Translations under genes and position numbers: made by a program
DNA from: Daejeonella sp. H1SJ63
GTDB taxonomy: Bacteria; Bacteroidota; Bacteroidia; Sphingobacteriales; Sphingobacteriaceae
DNA length: 64,000 bases
Assembly (NCBI RefSeq): GCF_029360775.1
Contig: NZ_JARKMZ010000005.1
Span: 96,129 to 160,128, forward strand
Direction: 5' to 3'
Shown here: piece by piece, positions 10,126-19,449 of the stretch
How the letters are laid out: each line of letters opens with the position of its first letter
Numbering within the stretch: position 1 is the first letter of the stretch
Notes under the pieces: generated by a model
Seen by the model: only the letters and a program-made list of their open reading frames with translations
Told to the model about the DNA's origin: nothing
Database searches by the model: none

Positions 10126-10140
10126 AGGGGTTCTACCCCT
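10126..10140. terminator. short hairpin between convergent glmS and MFS gene
   Basis: AGGGGTTCTACCCCT forms a 6-bp stem with a 3-base loop in the 132-base convergent gap. Only two T residues follow it on the plus strand, so it is a weak terminator candidate. Confidence 0.35.
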
Positions 10141-10202
10141 TTCCGGACAATTAGTATAGACAAGTCCCCGGGTGAGCCAACATGTTCTGCGCCAAACCTG
10201 AA

Positions 10203-11498
10203 TTAGGTTAAGCTCTGAAACTGTACAGGCTTCATTCGCGAAGTGAGGATATGTATAATAAACCAAGCTATTAAATAAGCAAAGCCACAAATGATAAATA
10301 TGATGTTATAGCCTGCTGTAATATTTCCGGCCAGTTTATAATAATCAAGTATAAAGCCTACCAATAAGGGGAAAAAAGTAGACCCGATGGAACCCGTCAT
10401 TCCCCCAATTCCTACCACTGAACTTACTGCCTTTTTGGGAACCATGTCTGAAACAATGGTAAAAATGTTGGAGCTCCATGCCTGATGGGCAGCAGCAGCA
10501 ATGCTTATAATTCCTACCGCAACCCAGATATCCGTTGCATACCTGGCAAGAATGATCGGTAATACACTGATTGCAGCCACAAGTAATGCTGTTTTTCTGG
10601 CTTTTAATATTGGCCAGCCCTTCCTGATGAGATAAGATGATAAATATCCTCCGGCAATACTGCCAACTGTGGTTGCTGAATATACTATAACCAGATGCAG
10701 ACTTGGCTTTTTCAGATCGAGATTAAAAGTGCTTGAGAAATAAGACGGCAGCCAGAACAGGAAAAACCACCACACGGGATCCGTTAAGAGTTTTCCGATA
10801 ATAAAGACCCATGTTTGTTTTATGGAAAGCAGACGACGCCATTTGATGGAACCTGTATGATCGGAATCGGGCTCAGTGTCGCTATGAATAAAGTTAAACT
10901 CCTCTTCACTCAATTTCTTATGCCGGGACGGAATCTCATAAAATAACCACCATAATATTAACCAAACGAAGCCGAGGACACCGGTAATAATAAATGCTTC
11001 CTGCCAGCCATAAAATCCCAATAACCATGGTACCATGATCGGGGCTACAACGGCTCCGATACTGGTACCCGAATTAAAAATACCGGTTGCCAGGGCACGT
11101 TCCTTTTTAGGAAACCACTCTGCCACTGCTTTAACAGCAGCCGGGAAATTTCCAGACTCACCCAGACCCAGTAAGCCCCTCACTATTCCAAAGCCCAGAG
11201 TACTTTTTACAAATGCATGCAGAATAGCTGCTACACTCCAAACTATAATTGATATTGAGTAACCTATCTTGCTGCCTATCTTATCGATAATATTGCCGAA
11301 AATTATGAAGCCGAGGGCATAACAGGCAGCGAAAGCCATGACAATATTTGCATAATCAGATTCAGTCCAGCTAAATTCCATCTCTAAAGTTGGTTTAAGA
11401 AGACCAATAACCTGTCTGTCAATATAGTTTATAGTGGTAGCGAGAAAAAGTAAACCGCAAACTACCCACCGATGATTGCCAAATGAAGTCTTGTTCAT
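10203..11498 (-). CDS. MFS transporter, ExuT/hexuronate-type anion:cation symporter
   Basis: A 431-residue inner-membrane porter with 12 predicted helices, of the ACS family that includes ExuT and other sugar-acid transporters. Signatures are ATTINYIDRQVIG in helix 1, GLGESGNFPAAVKAVAEWFPKKER in the helix 4-5 region, and PSYFSSTFNLDL. It is the last gene of the hexuronate cluster, behind the uxaC remnant, uxaA and uxaB, which supports uptake of galacturonate, glucuronate or a related acid. A close paralogue at 25332-26654 shares these motifs throughout. The substrate is inferred from context. Confidence 0.85.
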   Translation of the reverse strand: MNKTSFGNHRWVVCGLLFLATTINYIDRQVIGLLKPTLEMEFSWTESDYANIVMAFAACYALGFIIFGNIIDKIGSKIGYSISIIVWSVAAILHAFVKSTLGFGIVRGLLGLGESGNFPAAVKAVAEWFPKKERALATGIFNSGTSIGAVVAPIMVPWLLGFYGWQEAFIITGVLGFVWLILWWLFYEIPSRHKKLSEEEFNFIHSDTEPDSDHTGSIKWRRLLSIKQTWVFIIGKLLTDPVWWFFLFWLPSYFSSTFNLDLKKPSLHLVIVYSATTVGSIAGGYLSSYLIRKGWPILKARKTALLVAAISVLPIILARYATDIWVAVGIISIAAAAHQAWSSNIFTIVSDMVPKKAVSSVVGIGGMTGSIGSTFFPLLVGFILDYYKLAGNITAGYNIIFIICGFAYLIAWFIIHILTSRMKPVQFQSLT

Positions 11499-11555
11499 AT
11501 TAAAAGATTAGGCTGTTTATAAAGCTATATTTTGTTAGAATTTGAGTTTCCTGCA

Positions 11556-11759
11556 TTATGATAACAAATATCCTGAATGATCTCCATTCAGTCGGGCCTT
11601 CGTAAGATTCCCAAAATTTAGATTTACAGCTATCTGATCAGGAGGGAGACAATTATGATATTGAATAATCGACACTATTTCCACAAAATCATGGTAAAGT
11701 GCATGCTCTGCTTCGGACTTCAACAGGAGGTTTTGGTCTAAGAATGATTTCATTTCCAT
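11556..11759 (-). pseudogene. uxaC: uronate isomerase (uxaC) N-terminal remnant
   Basis: A 67-codon fragment that reads as the start of uronate isomerase: KSFLDQNLLLKSEAE, LYHDF, then LPPDQIAVNLNFGNLT and a final GDH. In functional UxaC the first metal ligands sit in a D-Y-H-C-H-L stretch; here it has become Q-Y-H-N-C-L, so the HxH motif is destroyed. The frame stops after about 67 of roughly 470 residues and no further uxaC sequence is visible before the MFS gene. It lies exactly where uxaC would be expected, between uxaA and the transporter. A short expressed peptide cannot be excluded. Confidence 0.75.
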
Positions 11760-11826
11760 ATTCAATTATACAATAAGATTCATAGAATTGGTGATTTCGC
11801 AAAATTAATTTTCAGCTTTTACCAGA

Positions 11827-13479
11827 TCAAAGCGAAATCCCCCTCTTCCATGGAATAAAGTCATCCTGTCTGTGACGCACAGCAGCTACCTCAGTCTCAC
11901 CGCTGGCCACACTAATCACGTATTCCAGTATACGTTCTCCGGCTTCGGCTATTGTTTCCTCCCCCTCAATGATAGAGCCTGTATTAATATCGATAATGTC
12001 CCTCATACGATTAAATAAAGTTGTATTGGTTGCTATTTTTACAACAGGCACAATAGGGTTACCGGTAGGAGTACCCAGTCCAGTAGTAAACAATACAATA
12101 TTTGCTCCCGAAGCTACTTCCGCAGTAGTAGATTCTACGTCATTACCCGGTGTACATAAAAGATTCAGTCCGGGTTTAATTACTTTTTCCGGATAATCAA
12201 GTACGGCGACTATCGGAGATGTACCTCCTTTTTTTGCTGCACCTGCCGATTTGATCGCATCAGTGATCAGGCCATCCTTGATATTCCCCGGAGAAGGATT
12301 CATATCAAAACCGGATCCTGCTGCAATGGCCTGGCTGTTATAATTTTTCATCAGGTTAGAAAATCGTTCTGCCTGATCGATACTTACACAACGGTCACTG
12401 AGATCCTGTTCGACTCCACAAAGCTCGGGGAATTCAGAAAGTATGACTGATCCGCCCAGAGCAACAATCATATCCGATGTATAGCCTATTGCAGGATTTG
12501 CTGAAATTCCTGAAAATCCATCAGAACCACCGCATTCCAGACCAATACAAAGCTTACTCAATGGTGCTGGTCGGCGCACAGACCTGTTCGCCTGAATCAA
12601 CCCTGCAAGGGTTTGCCTGATAGATAAAGAAAATAAATCTGCTTCAGTACCAATATCCTGTTGTTCAAGAATATAAAGTGGTTTATCAAATTGCGGGCTT
12701 CGCTTCTCAATTTCGGCCTGCAGCATCGAAACCTGTGCATTTTGACAGCCCAGGCTGAGAATAGTGGCTCCTGCCACGTTTGAATGTGTAATATAACCGG
12801 CAAGAAGACCGCAAAGTGTTATCGCATCCTCTCTGGTACCGCCACATCCCCCATTGTGTACCAGAAACTTGATTCCATCAACATTTGGAAATACGCGTTC
12901 CTGACTTTCCTCTGAAGTTTCAAAATATGAGGAAGCATTCAGAAGCGCATCTTCATTCTTTCCATCCCTGATCATACCAATCAGCTTCAAAACATCCTCC
13001 TGATATTTTTTCTTTCGGCCATATCCCAGGGGTGTTATAAGTGCTTCCTGCAAAACCTCAATATTCCTGTTCTCACAAAAAACCATGGGTATAACAAGCC
13101 AGTAATTTGCGGTACCAACGCTGCCATCAGACCGGTGAAACCCATTAAATACCGATTTTTGAAATTTAGAAACATCAGGAGACTGCCAGGAAGTTTTACG
13201 CGAGCGTGTTTCAAATTGATTTGCTGCATGTTTAATATTCGCAGTAGTAATTAAGCTCCCTTTATCAAGATCTGTTTGCGTAATGCCCACAAGTACCCCG
13301 TACATAATGATTTTACTTCCCTCAGGCAGCATTGCTACCGTAAACTTATGCTTCGCCTGAATATCATCCTGAAGTACTATTTCTTCACCCGCGTAAGTAA
13401 TAATTTCGCCCTTGCGTAAATCTTTTAAAGCCACGATTACATTGTCATCGGGATGAACTTTTAGAATATTCTGTTTCAT
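11827..13479 (-). CDS. uxaA: altronate dehydratase
   Basis: A 550-residue enzyme with an N-terminal SAF-type domain (about 1-90) fused to the C-terminal UxaA/GarD catalytic domain, as in full-length altronate dehydratases. It converts D-altronate to 2-keto-3-deoxygluconate. Conserved stretches are HNGGCGGTREDA, LSLGCQNAQV, GLECGGSDGFSG and FTTGLGTPTGNPIVPVVKI, whose cysteines and acidic residues are associated with the iron centre in this family. It follows uxaB by 14 bases, so the two form one operon. The kinase and aldolase for the next steps (kdgK, kdgA) are not in the window. Confidence 0.92.
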   Translation of the reverse strand: MKQNILKVHPDDNVIVALKDLRKGEIITYAGEEIVLQDDIQAKHKFTVAMLPEGSKIIMYGVLVGITQTDLDKGSLITTANIKHAANQFETRSRKTSWQSPDVSKFQKSVFNGFHRSDGSVGTANYWLVIPMVFCENRNIEVLQEALITPLGYGRKKKYQEDVLKLIGMIRDGKNEDALLNASSYFETSEESQERVFPNVDGIKFLVHNGGCGGTREDAITLCGLLAGYITHSNVAGATILSLGCQNAQVSMLQAEIEKRSPQFDKPLYILEQQDIGTEADLFSLSIRQTLAGLIQANRSVRRPAPLSKLCIGLECGGSDGFSGISANPAIGYTSDMIVALGGSVILSEFPELCGVEQDLSDRCVSIDQAERFSNLMKNYNSQAIAAGSGFDMNPSPGNIKDGLITDAIKSAGAAKKGGTSPIVAVLDYPEKVIKPGLNLLCTPGNDVESTTAEVASGANIVLFTTGLGTPTGNPIVPVVKIATNTTLFNRMRDIIDINTGSIIEGEETIAEAGERILEYVISVASGETEVAAVRHRQDDFIPWKRGISL

Positions 13480-13493
13480 TCTTATAATAGTCC

Positions 13494-14990
13494 TTAATTT
13501 ATTTTTTCAACTGCATTTTTTACACCGTCTTTTTCAATATTCCGGAGATAGCCTCTTACCGCTTCTACAAAACCGGGGAGTAGAGACAGGTCTGTGCCCC
13601 ATATATCGTAATTTGCGAGAACATTGGACACTACTTCATCCGAATTGTGATTAGTCCACTGATCTGAATAATAAAGTGCCCAATCATCCTCTATTTTGTA
13701 GCTTCTATTATTGCATTGACCAAAAAATGTTCCGTCTGTTCCATCTGAACGCATGAACCGCAGATATGCTGCAAAGCCAAATGCAATATTCTCCGGAACC
13801 CTGTTAAAATTTTTATAATAGCAAAGAAGCACAGGTACTACCCGCATATTAAGCTTCATTGTATAATTTACGCTGATACTAAGCCACTGATGCCTGATCT
13901 GCGGGTTTCGGAACCTGTCGAGGACCTTATCCGAAAACTGCAATGCAATTCCGGGATCGACAGGGTATGGAATAGCAGGAGCAAGATTATCCCGCATGAG
14001 AGATGAAATGAATTCCTGCGTCAATGGATCCTCCATTGCGTCACATACGGTTTCCATTCCGGAAAGGAATGCCACAGCACAGCTTAAGGTATGCGTTCCG
14101 TTGAGCAGTCGTAATTTCAGCTCCTTATAAAGAGTTATATCTTCGGCAATAACAACTCCAGAATCTACCTGTTCAAATGAAAGGATTTTCTTTAACTCTT
14201 CATTACCCTCGATGGCCCAGAGCCGGTAAACTTCAGCAAAAACAAGCAGCTCATCACGATACCCCAGCTCATCTTCCATTTTCTGCATTGTAATTTCATC
14301 TGGTTTTCCCGGAACAATACGATCTACAAGAGTATTGCAGAACGTATTGCTCTCAAGCCATTTCATAAACTCCTTTTCCAGGTTGTTTTGTTCTGCCAGT
14401 TTAAAAACAATGTCTTTCAGCTTAGTTCCGTTATCTGAGATCAATTCAGTTGGGAGAATTACTAAGCCCTTACTTTCATCCCCATTAAATACTTTATACC
14501 GGTGATATAATACAGCAAGCAGTTTACCGGGAAAGGATACGGGAGGTACCGTACTGATATCATCCTGTATAAGCACGATGCCCGTTTCAGTTGTATTGGA
14601 GATAACAATCTCCAATTCCTTTGATGCTGCCACATCAAGAATAGCCATCCATTCAGTTTGTGCGGTAAGCACTCTGCTCACTGCAGAACAAATCAGGTTC
14701 TCTTCTATTTTCCTCCCATCTTCAATACCCCGTATTCCAATAGTGTAAAGCGAATCCTGGTTTTTAAAATCATCAGTACCCCCTTTCTGTGTTGATTTCA
14801 CAATCACAACACGGCCGTTAAAGATCCCCTGCCTGTTTGCTTTATCAATAAAATAATCAGGCAATCCGCGCAAAAGTACGCCGGTGCCAAATTGAAGAAC
14901 TTTTTCAGGCAGATCAAAGGCACCGGCCAGAGGCACGATGAGTTTATCAGAAGGTTTAATATTATCTAAATTCTGTTTTCTCAAAATCAT
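13494..14990 (-). CDS. uxaB: tagaturonate reductase (altronate oxidoreductase)
   Basis: A long-chain mannitol-dehydrogenase-family enzyme reducing D-tagaturonate to D-altronate with NADH. The N-terminal nucleotide-binding motif is LQFGTGVLLRG; LLNGTHTLSCAVAFLSG carries the family's catalytic Asn/His region. The frame extends to an ATG at 15023, but the segment that aligns with relatives starts at the ATG at 14990 (MILRKQNLDN), which I prefer; the extra 11 residues look like leader. First gene of the minus-strand hexuronate operon, divergent from the LacI-type regulator at 15451. Its substrate would normally be supplied by UxaC, which is only a remnant here. Confidence 0.9.
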   Translation of the reverse strand: MILRKQNLDNIKPSDKLIVPLAGAFDLPEKVLQFGTGVLLRGLPDYFIDKANRQGIFNGRVVIVKSTQKGGTDDFKNQDSLYTIGIRGIEDGRKIEENLICSAVSRVLTAQTEWMAILDVAASKELEIVISNTTETGIVLIQDDISTVPPVSFPGKLLAVLYHRYKVFNGDESKGLVILPTELISDNGTKLKDIVFKLAEQNNLEKEFMKWLESNTFCNTLVDRIVPGKPDEITMQKMEDELGYRDELLVFAEVYRLWAIEGNEELKKILSFEQVDSGVVIAEDITLYKELKLRLLNGTHTLSCAVAFLSGMETVCDAMEDPLTQEFISSLMRDNLAPAIPYPVDPGIALQFSDKVLDRFRNPQIRHQWLSISVNYTMKLNMRVVPVLLCYYKNFNRVPENIAFGFAAYLRFMRSDGTDGTFFGQCNNRSYKIEDDWALYYSDQWTNHNSDEVVSNVLANYDIWGTDLSLLPGFVEAVRGYLRNIEKDGVKNAVEKIN

Positions 14991-15023
14991 ATCATCCTGT
15001 ATTTCTGGTCCGGAACCGGGCAT

Positions 15024-15450
15024 TCAATTCCGGGTTCATCATATACATTTAATCTATAAACCGGATTAGTATTTGGCAATTGACCGGTTTGGGATAAATT
15101 TTATTCTGCTTATAATCACTGGCATTTCAGTACGAAAACAATTGTACATATTTTTAAACAAGCATTAAATAAAACAAGAAGATATATCTATGCAATCGTT
15201 GCCGAAACTGTAAAAAACAAGAAAAATAAATCCCGGGGTGAACATTAAGCTTTACCCGCAATATTGTTATTCAGATACCTTGAATTACATTCGGTTATGG
15301 AGGTTTTCGGTATAAACCAGAGCTACTTCAGTTAAAAGATCAGGAAGCAAAATCCGGAATTATCAGGTGATAAGTACCCAAACCTTCATGTCTTCTGCAG
15401 CGTAAAATTATTATATTAGGAAATAATTAAAATAACATTAAATATACTTT
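15024..15450. promoter_or_regulatory. divergent control region between uxaB and the lacI-type gene
   Basis: A 427-base gene-free region between divergently transcribed genes. It contains an inverted repeat AAACCGG (15058-15064) / CCGGTTT (15084-15090), and GCAATCGTTGC at 15192-15202, a short palindrome with GCAA/TTGC arms around a central CG like LacI-family operators. Neither resembles the CGATAACGTTATCG sites found elsewhere in the window. No convincing TAnnTTTG promoter was found on either strand. Confidence 0.4.
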
Positions 15451-16464
15451 ATGGGGCATGCCGTTACGATAAAAGACATTGCAAAAATTTTAAATGTTTC
15501 AGTATCAACTGTATCAAGAGCACTTAGGGATACTTACGATGTTAACCAGGAAACTAAAAAAAGAATACTTTCCCTTGCTGCAGAGTTAAATTATAAACCC
15601 AATTTCAATGCTACCGGTCTGGCGCAGGGAAGCACTCATAACATTGGGGTAGTACTCCCTTTCATTACAAACTATTATTTTTCAACAGTCATAACCGGAA
15701 TTCAGGAAGTGGCATATGACAACAACTACAATATCATTTTATTTATCACAAATGATTCTTCTGAAAGGGAGTTGTCAATTATCCAAAACCTATCCCTTTC
15801 CCGTTTAGATGGATTATTGGTATCAGTTTCTTCCAATTCAGATTCCTGTAATCATTTCCAGGAAATAATTGATGAAGGTACTCCAATAGTATTTTTTGAC
15901 CGTATAGCCAGCAATATTGACACATCGAAAGTGATGCAGGGTGATTATAAGGGTGCATTCGAAGCTGTAGAACATCTGATTGAAAGTGGCTATACTAAAA
16001 TTGCCCATATCGCAGGTCCAAAGGGATTAGACTTTACTGAAAAAAGATTAAACGGATACCTTGATGCATTAAAAAAACATGGATTGGCAGCCAGAGAGGA
16101 ATGGATTATCTTCTCCGGATTTTCCCAGGAATACGGCGAGACTGATACCTATCAGCTTTTACAATGTGAACAAAGACCTGATGCGATTTTTGCGGTAAAT
16201 GACAGGAAGGCAATAGGGGCTATTGTAGCACTGAAAAATAATGGAGTAATTATTGGTAAAGAGATTGGTGTGATAGGTTTTACTGATGATCCGATATGCA
16301 CTATAATTTCTCCTTCAATAACTACGATTGCCGAACCGGCCTTTGAGATTGGAACAACAAGCTGCGATCTGCTTTTAAAACACATCAATAAGAAAAATTT
16401 CAATCCTCAGGAGATCATATTACCCGGCAAACTAATGGTCAGGGATTCAACCAGAAGAAATTAA
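15451..16464 (+). CDS. LacI/GalR family transcriptional regulator
   Basis: A 337-residue regulator with an N-terminal LacI helix-turn-helix (about 4-50: TIKDIAKILNVSVSTVSRALRD, with hinge-helix region NYKPNFNATGLA) and a periplasmic-binding-protein-like effector domain. It binds DNA as a dimer and should respond to a sugar or sugar acid. It is transcribed away from uxaB, so local control of the uxaB-uxaA-MFS operon is likely. It may also be the regulator behind the three palindromes at 24098, 30613 and 49527, but it is only one candidate for that role. Confidence 0.9.
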   Translation: MGHAVTIKDIAKILNVSVSTVSRALRDTYDVNQETKKRILSLAAELNYKPNFNATGLAQGSTHNIGVVLPFITNYYFSTVITGIQEVAYDNNYNIILFITNDSSERELSIIQNLSLSRLDGLLVSVSSNSDSCNHFQEIIDEGTPIVFFDRIASNIDTSKVMQGDYKGAFEAVEHLIESGYTKIAHIAGPKGLDFTEKRLNGYLDALKKHGLAAREEWIIFSGFSQEYGETDTYQLLQCEQRPDAIFAVNDRKAIGAIVALKNNGVIIGKEIGVIGFTDDPICTIISPSITTIAEPAFEIGTTSCDLLLKHINKKNFNPQEIILPGKLMVRDSTRRN

Positions 16465-16529
16465 CAGGAGTGCCTGCGTAGGAGATCAAACCGAACTTCT
16501 CAATCTTATCAGCTAACGCAGGCACCCTG
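16465..16529. terminator. long imperfect hairpin between convergent lacI-type gene and nagA
   Basis: CAGGAGTGCCTGCGT (16465-16479) pairs with ACGCAGGCACCCTG (16516-16529) around a 36-base loop. It fills the convergent gap almost exactly. There is no U-tract, so it may be an RNA-stabilising or transcription-blocking structure rather than a classic intrinsic terminator. Confidence 0.4.
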
Positions 16530-17723
16530 CTATAGAGATCTGTTATAAACCACCTTTCCATTAATAATGGTAGTCTGAATATTAATATTCCCGTCAAAGA
16601 GAACGATGTCTGCTTCCTTTCCTTCAATCAGAGACCCCTTCCTGTCGGCTACATTCATAATACGGGCAGGGGTGCTGGTCATCATCCTGACAGCCTCCAA
16701 AAGAGGAACATCAGCCATATTAACCATATTTCTCACAAGCCGGTCTGCCGTGGCAACGCTTCCTGCAAAGGAAGTACGATCGGGCAGTTTAGCTACTCCG
16801 TCCTCTATTATCACCTTCAAACCTGTGTCCTTATTTCCTAAAATACTTTCACCTTCAGGCATACCTGCCCCGCGCATTGCATCAGTTATGAGGGCAATCT
16901 TATCCGGACCTTTAATTTTATAGATAAGCTTCAGCAGAGGTGCCGGAAGATGAATTCCATCCGCAATAATTTCCACATCCATTTCATCTATAATATATGC
17001 GCTTTCTATTACCCCTGCATACCGGAAAGCATTTCTACGGCTAACTCCTGACATGCCTGAATACAGGTGGGTAGCAAGCGTATAACCATTTTCAAAACCT
17101 TCGAGCACTTCCTCGTAAACAGCGTCTGTATGGGCTAATGCCGGCAAAATCCCCTTTGAGAGCAGATATCTGGCAAATGGTATTGCTCCTTTTAATTCCG
17201 GCGCCGCACTCCATCGTTTAATAAAATTGGATCTGGCAATAACATCCATGTATTCTTCAGGATCAGGATCGCGGATGTAACGCGGATCCTGTGCTCCGCG
17301 CTGATTCATTGCAAAATAGGGCCCTTCCAGGTGCATACCCAGAAATTGTGCACCATTCTTATTGTTTTTATCCGCTCTTTCGTAAAGTTCCAGCGTCTTC
17401 AGCAGATCCTCTTTTTCACTGGTCAGGGTTGTTGGCGACATGGAAGTAGTTCCATATTGTGCATGGATTTCTGCTGCTTTCAAAAAAGCTGTTTCACTCC
17501 CATCCATGAAATCGTGACCGCCACCGCCATGTACATGGATATCAATAAACCCGGGCGATATATAATTTCCCTTCGCATCAATTTCAATCGCATCGCTGAC
17601 ATCAATATTCCCTTCTTTCACTTCAGTAATTATACCATCGCTTATCAGGACTGTTCCCTGAGGGATCATACGGTAAGGGGTAAGAATTTTACCGTTATAT
17701 ATTTTTAAACGTTGCTGGTTCAT
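16530..17723 (-). CDS. nagA: N-acetylglucosamine-6-phosphate deacetylase
   Basis: A 397-residue amidohydrolase that removes acetate from GlcNAc-6-P (or GalNAc-6-P, if AgaA-like) in the cytoplasm. Metal-site motifs are all visible: HVH at 63-65, HLEGPYF with the bridging glutamate, AHTDA, THLYSGM, and the catalytic aspartate in LITDAMRGAG. Length is normal for the family. It lies 20 bases after the cytochrome c/FG-GAP gene and downstream of nagB, so the cluster feeds amino sugars into glycolysis. No amino-sugar kinase or PTS component is present in the window, so the supply of the 6-phosphate substrate is unexplained. Confidence 0.92.
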   Translation of the reverse strand: MNQQRLKIYNGKILTPYRMIPQGTVLISDGIITEVKEGNIDVSDAIEIDAKGNYISPGFIDIHVHGGGGHDFMDGSETAFLKAAEIHAQYGTTSMSPTTLTSEKEDLLKTLELYERADKNNKNGAQFLGMHLEGPYFAMNQRGAQDPRYIRDPDPEEYMDVIARSNFIKRWSAAPELKGAIPFARYLLSKGILPALAHTDAVYEEVLEGFENGYTLATHLYSGMSGVSRRNAFRYAGVIESAYIIDEMDVEIIADGIHLPAPLLKLIYKIKGPDKIALITDAMRGAGMPEGESILGNKDTGLKVIIEDGVAKLPDRTSFAGSVATADRLVRNMVNMADVPLLEAVRMMTSTPARIMNVADRKGSLIEGKEADIVLFDGNINIQTTIINGKVVYNRSL

Positions 17724-17743
17724 ATTATTTATTCTCCTATTAA

Positions 17744-19339
17744 CTAAAACCTATTTTTTAACACTATGAAAAGCGGTTTTTTCTCATCCATAGCTTTATT
17801 TCCTATAAATCCATGACCAAGGATAATATCCGGCTTCCCATCGGCATCAAGATCGGCTACATCCATTGTTGTTGCCTTATTGAATTTTGTTTCTAAAGGC
17901 AAAGAATAAGGCTCAAAGTTTAAATTTCCTTCGTTCTTCAGAAATGTAAAGCCTTCTTCCGGATGCCGGTTATCAGTAAAGAAACCAATGGCTGCTATAT
18001 CCAGATCTCCGTCTTTATCAAAATCACGGGCCATCGCTTTAATGCACCCGTTAACGGGAAAGAAATATTCTTCTGTAAATTCATTCTTCCCGTTATTTAT
18101 AAAAACGTATACACCATGATATGGTTTTAATTGATTAATTCCGTCTCCCCGGTCACCGCAGGTATACAGAATATCAGGGAATCCGTCACTATTGAAATCA
18201 TTTAATTCAAATGAAGAAGAACCATAAGTTGGAGGCAATTGTATGACTTGTTTCCCGGCAAATAATCCATTGCCTTTATTGGTAAATAAGAAAACACCCT
18301 CCTCTCCCTGAGCGAACTGTGCCCATATATCAGGCCGTCCGTCATTGTTATAATCCTGCATAAAGGCCTTATTTGCACCAGCCACTGCCCGAATGTTATG
18401 ACGTAAATATTTCCCCTTACCTTTATTTTCCATCCACAATAAAGCACCACTTACATTTCCGAATTCGCAAATCAGGTAATCCTTCTTACGGTCTCCGTTA
18501 ATATCAGCAGCAGTAATCTGTACCGGCCTTGCCAGACCTTCAAATAATGGTTCAGGTTGAGTCCTGAAAATTCCCTGATCGCTTAATTTAATCCGTATTA
18601 AACTGCCATCCTTTGAATTATTGCCAAAAAGATTATTGCCAATCTTACAAACTACTATTTCATGATCAAGAAAGTTTATATCAACAACCGGACCACCTGT
18701 GATTAAGGAATCTGTTACCTGTAACTTATCGTTAAGCAAAAAAAGAGTGTTTGAAGCAGCCCGGCTAACGAATATCCGGTGTGGCTTTACAGATGTATCA
18801 ATTTTAATAAAAGACGCGGTATTCCCTTTTCTATGCAACAATTCCGGGGCTAATTCTATTGAAAAAAATGGAAGTCGGTTTGTAACCGGCTTTTTATTTG
18901 CCGGGGATAAAACTGCAGGTGCTGAAGTGGTGTAATAATCAATAATCTGCTGCCATTCGGAAGAGCTCATCGCAGCCTCTGAAGGATAAAAGCTTTGATC
19001 AATATCAGTAAAAATAGGATATGGCTGCCCTTTGTGATCAAATATGCCTAAACGCGGCCCCATCATTACCAGGGCCGCCTGCCAGTTATCTTTATCCAGC
19101 AGAGAAGGATCGGGTAACATATGGCATGATTTGCAATGTTTTACCGCCAATGCTTTTCCCTGCCCGATGCCCCCGGTATTATCATATGCGGCCCTGCCAG
19201 TGCTGTAATCTGCATTTTTTAAGTCCCTGATACTATGTGCACTGTCCAGCATATAAATACCGGCGCAAAAAATCAATAAAATCATGATAAGAATGATTGA
19301 TTTTTTACCCTTCAGGTATCGTTTATTTTTTAATGCCAT
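17744..19339 (-). CDS. membrane-anchored cytochrome c / FG-GAP (VCBS) repeat protein
   Basis: A 531-residue protein with an N-terminal membrane anchor (about 12-32), then a c-type heme motif CKSCH (69-73) followed by MLPDP, and from about 190 onward a run of FG-GAP/VCBS repeats marked by DINGDRKKD, DYNNDGRPD, DFNSDGFPD, DFDKDGDLD and DLDADGKPD, which are calcium-binding-like loops of a beta-propeller. Such fusions are seen in Bacteroidota and Planctomycetes near sugar-oxidising gene sets, with no assigned function. Placement between nagB and nagA in a Gfo/Idh-rich island makes a role in periplasmic electron transfer or glycan binding possible, but this is inference. Confidence 0.8.
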   Translation of the reverse strand: MALKNKRYLKGKKSIILIMILLIFCAGIYMLDSAHSIRDLKNADYSTGRAAYDNTGGIGQGKALAVKHCKSCHMLPDPSLLDKDNWQAALVMMGPRLGIFDHKGQPYPIFTDIDQSFYPSEAAMSSSEWQQIIDYYTTSAPAVLSPANKKPVTNRLPFFSIELAPELLHRKGNTASFIKIDTSVKPHRIFVSRAASNTLFLLNDKLQVTDSLITGGPVVDINFLDHEIVVCKIGNNLFGNNSKDGSLIRIKLSDQGIFRTQPEPLFEGLARPVQITAADINGDRKKDYLICEFGNVSGALLWMENKGKGKYLRHNIRAVAGANKAFMQDYNNDGRPDIWAQFAQGEEGVFLFTNKGNGLFAGKQVIQLPPTYGSSSFELNDFNSDGFPDILYTCGDRGDGINQLKPYHGVYVFINNGKNEFTEEYFFPVNGCIKAMARDFDKDGDLDIAAIGFFTDNRHPEEGFTFLKNEGNLNFEPYSLPLETKFNKATTMDVADLDADGKPDIILGHGFIGNKAMDEKKPLFIVLKNRF

Positions 19340-19371
19340 GGCCTATAGTATACAAGTATACACTGATTTTC

Positions 19372-19405
19372 GGCCTGCTGGTAAAAATTAATTACCCGGC
19401 AGGCC
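19372..19405. other. intercistronic hairpin between nagB and the cytochrome c/FG-GAP gene
   Basis: GGCCTGCTGGTAA and TTACCCGGCAGGCC form a stem with one bulge and a 7-base AT loop. There is no T-tract on either strand, so it is more likely an mRNA-processing or stability element within the operon than a terminator. Confidence 0.4.
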
Positions 19406-19449
19406 AGACCCCTCATTAGATTTCGAATTCCGTTTATCCTGAATCTGAT

